DNA from: Daphnia pulex | Lineage: Eukaryota; Arthropoda; Branchiopoda; Diplostraca; Daphniidae | Assembly (NCBI RefSeq): GCF_021134715.1 | Contig: NC_060024.1 | Location: 13,504,974-13,568,973, forward strand | Direction of reading: 5' to 3' | DNA: 64,000 bases | Shown here: in pieces, positions 1 through 12,654 of the stretch | How the letters are laid out: the number at the start of each line of letters is the position of its first letter | How positions within the stretch are numbered: position 1 is the first letter of the stretch | The notes under the pieces: model-generated | Told to the model about the DNA's origin: nothing | Database searches by the model: none | What the model saw: only the letters and a program-made list of their open reading frames with translations | Program-made: the position numbers and the translations under genes

Positions 1-257
1 GAGCCGACCAGGATCTTCTGTTGCGCAGTATCAATGGAAGCATTATTTTAGACGGATCTGATGGCGTAATAATGGATGTAGACGCCATGGCCGTGACTGG
101 GAGACTCGAAGATCACAACGCAACAAAAGTGGCTGAATACAAGTTGTGCATCTGCATGCCAGCCGGGCAGCTTTTCCGAATCCCTGTTCTTGAAAGCACT
201 GATACAATCAATTGCGATTCCGTTGATCTCACGGGCGATGATAATCCCTGCATTTAA
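1..257 (+). CDS. Sarcoglycan-family protein, C-terminal exon (partial)
   Basis: The reading frame is open from base 3 to a TAA at 255-257, so this is the last exon of a gene that starts outside the window. The visible 84 residues read like the end of a gamma/delta/beta sarcoglycan. A stretch with INGSIILDGSDG and VIMDVDAM matches the family's SxDGxxxLDAxxI repeat. EYKLCICMPAGQLF matches the family's (F/Y)EICVCxxGxLF. The final CDSV...NPCI matches the closing Cys pair (C...xxCL in vertebrates). Sarcoglycans are single-pass membrane proteins of the dystrophin complex in muscle, and this Cys-rich end would be extracellular. The class cannot be settled from the tail alone. Confidence 0.62.
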   Translation, partial: ADQDLLLRSINGSIILDGSDGVIMDVDAMAVTGRLEDHNATKVAEYKLCICMPAGQLFRIPVLESTDTINCDSVDLTGDDNPCI

Positions 258-358
258 CTCTCAATACTCATAACAAATCTGTTTTTTCTAGTCATTAATT
301 GAACCGAACTAGTCATTGTTGTTCACACCGAAAGTCAATACACGGAAACATCAAATCT

Positions 359-1993
<1,635 letters not shown>

Positions 1994-2775
1994 GATGATT
2001 CTACAAATCAGAGATGTTTGATGGAGACACAAACAACACTAGAGCTCAAATAAAAATACTATCAACCTCGTTTAATAACTTTTGCAAAAGCTACAATAAG
2101 ACGACCAAATTCAAAGCAGAATCGACCTAGCAGACAACAACATCTACGAAATGTCGAAATGCCACGAAACTCAGCCGGCCGCAGGATGCAGTGGTCATGT
2201 GCAGAGCAAACGTAGCCTAGCCGCTGGCAAATAAAAAAAGTGAATAATGTACATATAAAATGTAACCACAAAAAAAATAATTTTAAAATTAATTAAATTT
2301 AAATCTCGATGCAATAAATCCAGTATACTGGAGAACTATTTATTGCAAACATTTGCTACTACAGCCATCTATCCACAGCAATAGCCACTTCCATTCAAAA
2401 TTGGTTTGTTTACAATTTTCAAGTCAGCATTACGTAGCAATCCAATCATCAATAAAGTTGAAGCAGACGAACTCAAGGTGCTGCAGATTTATAAAAGAGA
2501 AAGAAAACTGTACGTCCGAAGTTCGTCGAGAGATAACATATTTACAGCACAACGAGCAGATTGTAATACGCTTAAATAGTGTTCGTTCCTTAAAATCTCG
2601 TGATTTTTCAACTTTTAAAGGTTTTGTCTAAGCTCGTCAGACAGTCCTTGATTCATTTGCATAAATAGTAGCCACATTCGTTTGGCGGTCTCTACATAGG
2701 CCTAGAGTAGGAATAAGCTGTGTCATCCTATTACATAACTATAGTTTTTCTGCTGGGAATACTACAGAGATTGTG
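1994..2775. promoter_or_regulatory. Divergent promoter region between ILF2 and the ABHD lipase gene
   Basis: About 780 bp separate the two start codons, which point away from each other. On the minus strand a splice acceptor (TTTGTAG) just before the ILF2 start codon and a further acceptor near 2228 suggest non-coding 5' exons. No convincing TATA box was seen. Short reading frames here have no recognisable similarity. Confidence 0.4.
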
Positions 2776-4541
2776 ATGGAAATAGATCAACAGACTGTTA
2801 TTGAACAGGTTACTCCTGGAACTGTAGCTGAAGTGGATAATAAGTGGTATGTAAGATACGAAATAAATCATAATTTTAATCTTTAGCCCATTTCATATAC
2901 TTTTTGATAGTTGGTGGAGTGTAAGCAATTACATCCAGTGGTGTCCAACATCAATGTATCACCTTAAGCGAGCAGAGAGCAGAATTCTGAAAGGTAAAGT
3001 TGGCACTTTGCAGTTAGTCACCATATTCACTATTAAATTAACTGTATGATTGTTTAGTTATCAAGACTGCATACGAGGCAAAGTATGTCAATATTGGGAA
3101 GTGTGTAGGAGGCACTGAGAACAAAATATGGACCTTGATGCTCAACAAGGATGCAGAAAAAACACCATTGGTAATGCTTCACGGATTTGCTTCGGGTGTT
3201 GCATTGTGGTGCCTTAACCTTGATACCCTTGCAAGAGAGAGGCCTGTTTATGCAATAGATCTTTTAGGTAGACATTTTTACATTTTTGTTTAAGATTACA
3301 ATCGTTTCATATGATGCAATATTATTCCAGGTTTTGGTTCCAGCAGCAGACCACACTTTAGCAGTAATGCCTTAGAAGCTGAGTCTGAAATGGTGAAATC
3401 CATTGAAGAGTGGAGAAAGCAAATAGGATTGGAAAAATTTGTGCTGCTTGGTCATAGGTATAAAGCAATACTGATGCAATTATCAAATAGTACTCTGTAA
3501 TTGTATTTCACTATAGTATGGGAGGGTTTCTCGCTTCGGCTTATGCTCTACAACATCCCGACCGTGTTTCGCACGTTGTGCTGGCAGACCCTTGGGGGTT
3601 TCCTGATCGTCCGTCCGGGAACGATTCGAACAACCGTATCCGAATTCCTCCCTGGGTGAAGGGAATCGCCTATCTCCTTCAACCTTTTAACCCGCTGTGG
3701 CTTATCCGAGTGTCTGGACGTCTAGGTTTGTTCAATAGACAGCAGTTGTGTGTTATCCAGCTTATGCTTATCTTCCTTGTAATCAATTTTGAATCTACTG
3801 AACAGGGCCTCATATAGTGCGAAAAGCTCGTCCCGACATTTTTCAAAAGTATGCCGGGACAGTAGAAGATGCAGATGAAGCCATTTCCCAGTACGTTTAC
3901 CATTGCAACGCCCAAAGTCCAACGTAAGAACGGATCAAATAATGATAATTTGATTAAACAATCGACTAAAAGTTTTTTCTGTCTTAAATATTTTCAATTT
4001 CAGAGGGGAATCCTGCTTTCATGCTATGGTAAGCAGTTTTGAAAGGATTTATTTTCCAAATCAACACTTTTAAGTATTTATTGTTCGACGCATAGATGGC
4101 TAGTTTTGGATGGGCAAAATACCCAATGCTTCACCGGATCCCCGCACTAAGATCAGACATTCCTCTAACGTTCATCTATGGAGCGAGATCGTGGGTTGAC
4201 AGGCATCCGGGACAGATAATTAAAGATAGCAGAAAGGAATCCACTGTTGAACTCCACGTAAGCGACTGGTTTTCAGTGTTCAGTTGAATGTTTAAAACAA
4301 GAGCGTCTTCATTCAGGTTATTGGCGGTGCCGGTCACCATGTTTACGCTGATAAAACGGAAGAGTTCCATCATCTTGTGTTGACAGCATGTAAGACAACT
4401 GACAATTCGAAGGAAGTTATCGAGTTGACGGTAGACGAGAAACCGACCGCTGAAGAAGAACGGGTGCACGAATTACAGACGGAAATCAGCCAATCGGTAT
4501 TGGGAGCTTTACAGGCGACCGAAACACTAGAAAATCCTTAA
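2776..4541 (+). CDS. ABHD4/ABHD5-type alpha/beta hydrolase (arthropod pummelig-like)
   Basis: Nine exons: 2776-2846, 2911-2993, 3058-3267, 3331-3457, 3517-3725, 3806-3923, 4014-4028, 4096-4257 and 4317-4541. The protein has the family's entry motif WCPTS, then [20 protein letters not shown] (oxyanion region), [11 protein letters not shown], the nucleophile elbow [28 protein letters not shown] and [10 protein letters not shown]. The last contains the HxxxxD-type catalytic/acyltransferase-like histidine region seen in ABHD4/5. The nucleophile is serine, built across an exon junction (CAT AG/T ATG). Vertebrate ABHD4 has Ser here, while ABHD5/CGI-58 has Asn. An active N-acyl-phospholipid lipase is therefore expected rather than a pure ATGL co-activator. 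The 15-bp exon 4014-4028 is unusually small. Confidence 0.92.
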
Positions 4542-5336
4542 ATCTGTGGATCACGATTAGGATGTCAATACTATTATATCGCATTGTCTGTTCTTCTGTT
4601 AGAAAATTATGTACACTAAATTCTTGAATATTCTATTCATGCCCAACACGATTTAGTATAATTTCAAATTTTTTTTATGTGAAAAAGTTCAAAGAAAAAT
4701 ACAGAGTTTCATTAATGCACTCTAATTACTGTCAGATCATTAATGCATCCTACACACTCAGCTCCGGTCGTGCTCACTCACGAACGAAGCGTTCCTTCGT
4801 TATGTAATTTTCTTTGTTGTAGAATTGAACAAACAAACTCTGGGGCGACATTCTGAAAGAATTGTGTAGGAAAAGCGACATAATGTTGATCTGTTGATAA
4901 ACTGGGTACATCAATATTTCATTGAAAATGAGGATATTCATTCTACTACCATTGTTTTCGATTGCCACACAAAGATGAACTTTCCAATCTGATGCGGTCG
5001 CCAAGAACATATTGTTCGACCCTAGAACAAAAGAAATATAATCCACGGAAGATAGTTTAGACTGCTGGTGATTGTCATTCGAGACGTTAAGTGTGCTTCA
5101 TTTTGTGTAGCCGTCGATATAACTAGGGGAGAGTATTTCAGGTCACGTTCCTTTATATAAACACATATCTTGCTCCACTGACACCTTTGTACATCATGTA
5201 CAGTATTCCCTGTATTTAACAATCAGTAACTGGCAAGAAAATTGTCATTCTTCAAGGAAGAAAAAGCGGAGACGAGCTACCCAAAATTCGCTAAAAATAC
5301 AACAACTTTTGATATTCACTTCTGTAAGATTGAACA
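4542..5336. other. Intergenic, no gene recognised
   Basis: AT-rich spacer between the lipase stop and the M13 peptidase start. Minus-strand frames at 4774-5046 and 5022-5222 are open but have no family resemblance and no supporting splice context. Their weak coding look could come from a decayed exon. Confidence 0.5.
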
Positions 5337-8300
5337 ATGGCGGATTCATTCGTCGTCACATCGACAGAGACTCTAGCCCCAGCAAATATTAAAACGTACG
5401 TATCTTTACATGTTTGACAGTTGGATTGAAAAAGTTCACTTTTCGATTTTTGGACGGCACATAGCCCGAAAAAGTCTCGCTGGATCGTGCGGGTAGCTGT
5501 CGTTGTTGCCGGAGTTTTTATGGTGGCCACTGGACTTTTAGGCTATCAAGGTTCACTGACTCAATCAAGTTAGAATTTCTTGTTTGATCTCAGTCAAAAT
5601 TCTTAAAAACAGTTAGCCAATCCATCAAACAATTGGACGCTGTGATCAAAGAGCTGGGAAGTGCTCAACTTACGATCGATGGCTTTAAACTGAAAGATCC
5701 CGTTTGCAACACCAAGGAATGCGTCGTCTCAGGTAAATCTATTCAACCTATGAAATTTTTTATTATAATGAAAGGAATATGATTGGGGTTCAGCCGCTGC
5801 TTTGATGGAAGCCATGGATCCATCCGTCGATCCTTGTCAGGATTTTTACCAGTTCACCTGCGGAGGTTGGCTTCGTAAGAACAGCATTCCAGAAACAAGT
5901 TCCCGCTGGGGCCATTTCAATATTTTAAGGGAACAAGTCACTCACTTACTTAAAGGTATTTAAGAAAACTGATCTCCTCGTCTTATCGCTTAATTTTTAA
6001 AATGCCGGAACACTAAACAGAAGTTTTAACCGAGCCGAATGCGATGCGGGATTCGAAACCGGTGAATAATTCTCGAGATATGTACAAGGCTTGCATGGAC
6101 ACGGATGCGATTGAAATTTTGGGATTGACACCGTTGACTGAAATTCTGGATTCGTACGGTCGGTGGCCGATGACCGTGTCAAACTGGACGGCCGACCAGT
6201 TCGATTGGAGATCAGTAAGCTCATCCATCCGGAAGAACTTTGGAGAAAGTTTTCTCTTTGAAGTGTACAATTATCTTGACTGGAAGGACACTAATAGAAG
6301 CTCCATTTACGTACGTTGTTGGATCAATAAATGAATAATGATATTTTTAACTTAATGCTATCTTACTTAATTTATTAGGTGGATCAATCCGGACTGGGAC
6401 TTCCGTACTCGACACTGATCAACGCCAAGTCAAACTCAACAGCTGCCGTGATGAAAGCGTATGCCAATTACGCTTTCGAAACAGCCAAGGCGGTACGGGA
6501 CACGATTCAAGGAGGATCTAATGATTCCGACATAACCCGTCAAGTGGAACAGATGATTGATTTCCAAATAGAACTCGCCAAAGTATAATCAACGTTGTAA
6601 TGATAAGTCAAAATATTCACCAAAATTGTTTCGCAGATTCAAACCAAGCCGGAAATGAGGAGGAACAGGACGCGGATGTACAATCCCATGAGATTAGACG
6701 CTCTGCAGCGGTGGACAAATGTTGTCCATTTAACTCGTTCAACCAACTACGTAAAAGTTAAAATTATTCAAAAATCTTCTAATATAATTTAGCTTTGGTT
6801 TGAAAAAAAAAAACAAAAAAAAAACAGATTAAATGGGCTGATTATATCAGCGACATTTACTCCGTCGTCAACATTTCTGTGACTGAGAACGAGCAAGTTG
6901 TCGTCACCGAGCCGGAATTCCTCCGCAAACTCGTCCGTCTTTTGGACCAAACTTCCCCGAGAGTTATTGGTATGTCATCAACTTGGAAAAATAAACAATC
7001 GACTAACATTTTAAATTGAATGAAGCAAATTACATCCACTGGCGTTTGGTGATGAAGGCGGGAGATAATACGAATCAGCTGATGAACTCGATCGCATTCA
7101 AATTCTGGAAAGTCTTTTACGGGGCTTCAGAACCGCAACCAAGGTGGCGGTTCTGCGTCAACAAAGTAGCCAACACGTTGGGATTCGCCGTTGGGGCTCT
7201 GTACGTCGAGAGGGCATTCGACGAACACGCCAAAAAAGATGTACGCTTTGGATTTATTACGGGAAAATTATTACAATTAAAAAAAAAATTATTTCTTCAA
7301 AGGCGATTGAAATGATTGGACATTTGAAAGAAGCGTTCAATTCCTTGGTGGAAAAATCGCAATGGATGGACCCGGAAACTAAAATTCGAGCGCTGGAAAA
7401 GGCGGCCGCCATGAAAGAATTTGTGGCTTATCCGGACTGGATACTCAATAAAACTCAACTGACACTTGCTTACGAAGGGGTGTGTCTTTACTTTCATTTA
7501 CTTTTCAAATCGAATCACAGTACATGACCGCCTATTTCAATTTTCAGGTGGAGATAAACAGCAATAGTCACTTTGAAAATTATCTCAACGTCACTCGGTT
7601 TTTAGAGTACGGAGAGATGAAAGGACTTCGGTTGCCAACAGATCGTACGACGTAATTTGGCCATTTATATAACTTGTTACATAATCTCTTGCATAATCTG
7701 TTATTGTTATTTGAAAGGTGGGTCACTTTTCCGTCGGTTGTCAACGCTTTTTATTACTTTTTCTACAATTCCATCAGTAAGTTGAACCCAATTTTACCTT
7801 TAATTAATAAAAAAAAACCTTTCGAATGATTTGACAGCTTTCCCTGCTGGGATCTTACAGCCACCCTTTTTTGGAAAGGGTCGCTTGGCGTAAGTAACTC
7901 TATTCTTTTGAATTTCAAAAGGGCTTGTATAATTGAATTTGTTCTCCCGTAGTGCTCTCAACTACGGCGGAATAGGAGCTGTAATTGGGCACGAAATAAC
8001 CCACGGCTTTGACGATCACGGTTGGTAAATTAAAATGACTAAAAATATTTGAATGCGCGTGACTCAATTCGGCTTCTTATAAATGACAGGGCGGCAGACA
8101 GATAAAGACGGTCGAGTCAACTTGTGGTGGACTAATCAAACGCTGACTAAATATCTCCAAGGAGCGCAGTGCTTTGTCGAGCAATACGGAAACTATACTT
8201 TCCCGGAATTCGCTGGAACTGAAGCTTTTCATGTGAGCATTATAAATTCAATTAACCAGGAGTATTATTAACACGCGGGAATTTTTAGATCAATGGAATC

Positions 8301-8630
8301 ATCTCACAAGGGGAAAACATTGCGGATAACAGCGGCGTTAGGGAGGCCTTTTTAGCCTATCAGAATTACGTAGCCCTGAACGGGCGAGAAGCCCGTCTGC
8401 CCGGCTTGGAGCAGTACACACCGGAGCAGCTCTTCTTCATTTCCTATGGCAACATTTGGTGTGGCAAACAAACAACGCAGAGTCTCAAACAGCAAATCTT
8501 GAACGGTCCGCACAGTCCCGAACGCTATCGAGTACTAGGCACCCTGTCCAATTCGGTCGATTTCTCCCGTCACTTCAAATGCTCGAAAGATAGTGCCATG
8601 AACCGCCCTAATAAATGCATTCTCTGGTAA
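5337..8630 (+). CDS. M13 neprilysin/ECE-like zinc metallopeptidase, copy 1
   Basis: About 16 exons encode a type II membrane ectopeptidase. A short cytoplasmic tail ([12 protein letters not shown]...) is followed by one signal-anchor helix ([20 protein letters not shown]). The M13 ectodomain begins at [14 protein letters not shown]. Active-site parts are all present: the substrate-binding NAFYY (NAYY in neprilysin), zinc site HEITHGFDD, third ligand GENIADNSG (usually NGG), substrate histidine and arginine in HSPERYR, and the C-terminal CxxW box CILW. Members cleave small peptides at the cell surface. The two downstream copies (21.7 and 26.1 kb) share its exon plan, but here the [11 protein letters not shown] junction is one continuous exon while both others carry an intron at that point. 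The ATG at 5337 is the first in frame before the anchor. Confidence 0.93.
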
Positions 8631-10822
8631 CATAGTTATTAAAATGATGTATCTGTAATAATACAGCTCGGTTTCATTTTAAATATTCCTGAGGTGCCGG
8701 CAGGTCCCTCTTTGTCGTTAAAATTTTCTAGTTGCACTTTGCTTCAAGTGTTTAAAGTTAAAATATTTTTGTTTACCCACAGACAAAGTTGTGGGTTGAC
8801 AAAGATTTATTCAATGAACCCTGACTGAGTAAACAAAAACGACAAGAGAAAAAAGTTCCACTCAACCGCCTAGCTCAGGAATAATCGTATTCCGTACTAT
8901 GTAACGACTTATAATTAACGCCCCCAAATAGTCAAAAATGAAGAATAGAGATACATGTTTCCTACCTTTAAGTCTGGGAAATACGGCCAGGCATCCATCC
9001 AGAAGTGCTTCATCCATCCGCTGAAAAGTTGAATCCACCAGGCGGGATAGGAAAAAGGGCCTCAGACTCGTGAATACACCCACACTCACATGGGTGTACA
9101 CGAGGACAGAGGAATTTACATAAAAGGGAATAAGAGATCACGTAACTCGGGATCCAACATCGGTAATCTTCAATCAAACGGGATACTGTTTATCTAATAA
9201 AAAAATAAAAAATTGGTTACGAAAAATATTTGCAGAATCAAAGAGTAGGAAAAAAGTTGAAAATGAGAAAGTGGGTAAACCCTAATTTTTAATAAATGGG
9301 AGAATTGAAAGTTCCCATGTTACAACATGCATGCAAGTCATGTGCATCATTAAAATTACCTAGCAGGTCACAGGGATAAAAGTAACACACATAATTACCC
9401 AAGCGATGATAGTGAGATTGTTGCTGATGACAGGTCAATACCAGTAAAAGCAAAACTGGCATATATCATGTTGTTATGATGGCTGGCTCTGGCCTGAAAT
9501 CTGCACAAATAAAGAAAAGGTTACATAGTGCAAATAACAAACTACCATAGCTATATTGACAGGGGGCTTACATGATGCTAGTCAGAAACATTTCACAAAT
9601 TTGAAACCGGTTTGACTCTTCTATTTAAGCTCCCACATATAATCATTAGATTTGAATTACCTGCTAGAAACAGCATGGAGTGTGTATTCAGTGATTCTCT
9701 ATCAAGAACACGACCAGAGATGACACGATGACCACACCTATCTATATTTGCTGTTCTATTTTTCTCGCAGCCACGTTTTCGTACCTATACGTTTGAAAAC
9801 AATAAGTGATCATCTTTTCGTTTTCTTTGTTAATTTATTTAATTAAACGTCGCCTCTTTTTCGAAACGTGCAAACAAAATCAAGCAGACGACACTAATTT
9901 TCCAATTAAGATTTCGCAGATATCGATAGAAATGATTAAAAATCGATCCCTTCCCCTAAATCTAAACTGCTCAAAAACGATAACTGAGAAATTATTTAAT
10001 AAAATAAATAAAAATAGGCCAAAGAAAAGTGGAATTTATATTCTGTTTTCTCACCCGCGCTCGACATCTGATTTTTAAATAGTTCGTCTCAACAAGTTAC
10101 ACTGAGCCCAGAGTCTACCACAGTCACGATAAAAATAAAGATTTGCATTAGGCCCAACAGATAATTACTTTTAGACCGCCACAATAGGATCCTCCGAGAC
10201 CCTCTTGGATGCCAAATGGAAATACTTTTTTTCCTGATTTAACTAATTGAATTTGACCCTTACAATCAAATACGTTTGGTGTCGACAACTAGCTTGTTGT
10301 TAGCCACAAATCAGATAAGATCTCGCTCGGTTGTCTGGTATTGTTTGACACAAATAAATTTTTCTATCCTATTACTTTACTATTACTCTACGTTTTGGTA
10401 GATAGGCCTACGTCACTACGTGTCGTAGTGTAGAGTGACATCACGTGACTTACGCGTTACAAGAGCCCGGCAACAGATTTATTACGTAAGCCTTGAATTG
10501 TGTCGATAAAGTCAGATCCTCGTCTAGAGAAGCTATTGCGCCAATTAGATAATGACGCCCTTATCCTTGGCTATATTTAGTCCAATTTTTTTCCCTATTT
10601 TAAGCGTTTACTCTTATCGGATATAGCATAGCCCTGGCATAGCCTCAATAATGCTCGATTGGGTTTTTCACTTATTACGCCGCCAGTTTTAATTGTTGCT
10701 CTTGGGTCGACAGTGACGCACGTTTTCTAGATTTGCTGCCTGAACACATCACAACACACAACCTGACATTTTGCATATTCAAAAGAGTAGCCTAATAAAA
10801 TCCCGGTTCGATATCTACTTAT
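8631..10822. other. Intergenic, 2.2 kb, no gene recognised
   Basis: No frame resembles a known protein. Plus-strand 9806-10078 is AT-rich with biased Asn/Lys/Ile composition typical of chance. The last 570 bp (from about 10250) is the upstream part of a tandem duplication that recurs from about 15845. Copy A carries roughly 190 extra bp between about 10305 and 10495 that copy B lacks. This insert contains a hairpin, CACTACG at 10414-10420 pairing with CGTAGTG at 10424-10430. Confidence 0.5.
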
Positions 10823-12290
10823 ATGGCGCTGCTGCACAGTCTGCATTCCCAATTTTGTTGGCTCAGAACTGCCAATGTTATTTTGTTGCTTTGCTGGTTC
10901 CAATCGAGTGTCGCTTACGGTGACTTTTACATGGTATCGTATTCATTTGATTCAATTAAATTAGATGGTTAGGCATTGATTAATTAAAAATGAATTATCT
11001 TTACAGGTGAATTCAACGTTAATTTATGATGCCTGCGTGAGTGATTGTGAAACATCTCAGGTAACAATCGTCGATATATTTTGAAACCGTGTTCATTTGA
11101 TTTTTGGACGTGGTACAAATGTTAGCAGGTCGACCAAATTCTGATTGGGGACTGCCAACGAGGCTGCAGGTTATTCGACACATTAATTATTCAGAATTCG
11201 ATATTCGCACAAGTTGACGAGGCGATTGCTCTCCCAAACTGTCAGCGGTGTACGTTAAATAGAATTAGTAGAATTACTCGAATGTTACTTACTAAATCAG
11301 TTGATGCTATAATCATTACAGCATGTGCAGAAGCGTACGGTAGCGCAGTCGGTGCGGTGACGGCCTGTTTTGACGGCTGTACCAACGCCCAACGGGAATA
11401 TCATGCACGATCTGTGGTAAGAATTCCCTTTGACAGCGAGAAAGATTGATTTTTAAAAACATTTTCGTCATTTTTGCAGCTACTGCGTCAATACATCAGT
11501 GATTTACAACGCAACTTGACCTTTTTCGAATGGTTTCCTAGGCGACCTAAAACAGTTAATAATTTCGGTTGGCCTTCCGCATTGAAAAGCGGCAAAAGTG
11601 TTCGGCATTCCGACGAAACTCTCAACACCATCACTACTCGTATGTATTTCAAGTTAAATAAAGCAAAAGCTGGATTAATAATAATTCTGTTTTTATTTCT
11701 TTTTATAGCTCACAATCTGAATGATTCCAGACTCTCGGACAAGTCGCAAATGAATTTTCGCGCCAATTTGAATCAGCAGCTGCCAGTTGATGATCAAAGT
11801 ACGCGGAGAGGGACGTTGAAGCAACCGACCACAATGCCCAACTGGATGGTTCACAGCGCCTTGGCTGTTTTCGTTCTTGGCGCCATCATGGTTTTGGCAA
11901 CATGTTGCTACTGTTGCATCTTTGGCCGACATCACATTACCAAATACGTAAGTCATTCTAAACAGATATTGGCAAAAAGTTTTTATTCGCTTCGTTCTTT
12001 AAATTGATGTTTATGTGAACTCATTTGAATAGATGCCGAGTCGGAGTAAGTCAATTGATAGCGATCTGCCCCCAAGTTACGAACACCTTATGAGGAACAC
12101 TGTTTAAATACCATTTGCTGTGATGTGATATTATGTGTTAACATTTCATGAAACAGAGCAACGAGGAATTTTAGTATATAACGTATCTTATAGAATTATA
12201 ACACGGTGGATTCAGACTAAACCATGTGTATTTGTGTACCTTTTACTTTTTTTAACATTTACAAAATATTTCGAGAAAAAGACAATAAGA
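10250..12290 (+). repeat. Tandem duplication unit, copy A (TMEM59-like gene with flanks)
   Basis: Sequence from about 10250 to about 12290 matches that from about 15845 to about 21270 once the two transposons in the latter are removed. Shared blocks include the upstream tract with GTCGATAAAGTCAGATCC (10502 and 15914), all seven exons, and the 3' flank around TCAGACTAAACC (12211; TGAGACTAAACC at 21209). Exons are well kept, while introns show many indels and substitutions, so the duplication is old. Confidence 0.85.
10823..12107 (+). CDS. TMEM59-like single-pass membrane protein, copy A
   Basis: Seven exons: 10823-10933, 11007-11060, 11129-11249, 11322-11416, 11480-11639, 11709-11947 and 12033-12107. 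The protein has a signal peptide (VILLLCWFQSSVAYG), then a Cys-rich luminal part with CQRGCRLF, SCAEAYGSAVGAVTACFDGC and a helical LLRQYISDLQRNL segment. This is the CxxGCRLF...C.EAY...AC..GC layout of TMEM59/TMEM59L. One membrane helix (VHSALAVFVLGAIMVLATCC) follows, and then a short tail ending LPPSYEHLMRNTV. TMEM59 proteins sit in Golgi/endosomal membranes and modulate glycosylation, Wnt receptor clustering and autophagy in vertebrates. The tail's PPSY is a WW-domain (Nedd4-type ligase) docking motif, an inference from sequence only. A paralogue lies at 16224. Confidence 0.8.
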
Positions 12291-12654
12291 GAGGGAGTAA
12301 TTTAAGTGAGAAAGAAAGAGTTATTTTTCCGCGGAATCATATTCCATAGTTTAGTTTTTCTCCTTCGGTGTCATTGATATTCGGTCATCTTCTTCGTCGG
12401 TTCCGGTCCTTCTTCATCAGCAACGGTCATCTTCTTCACAAACTAAAATGGCCATGAATTCCTGATAAAAGAAATGCTCTCATCTATTTATCTCCTCTTT
12501 CATATATATATCTATTCATTCCCCTTTTTACTACTTACTCTTCGCCTTCTATTCTCGCACCTTTCCCTCCTTCTTCCTTTTCTTCCTTATTCACTCCGTC
12601 ATTAAGCATCGCATATCCTTGCACTCACTCCTCATCGTCATTATAAAAGAGTCA
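12108..12654. other. 3' flank and pyrimidine-rich spacer
   Basis: 12108-12290 is the 3' flank of TMEM59-like copy A and keeps the two sites that are occupied by transposons in copy B (around 12150 and at 12203-12205). 12360-12610 is a strongly pyrimidine-rich stretch (CTTCTT/TTCC runs) downstream of the RhoGAP stop codon. No gene seen. Confidence 0.5.

Noticed and set aside
4774-5222. Two minus-strand frames that look slightly protein-like
   Set aside because: No recognisable motif and no link to a neighbouring gene.
9806-10078. 90-residue plus-strand frame
   Set aside because: Composition (Asn, Lys, Ile) follows the local AT bias.
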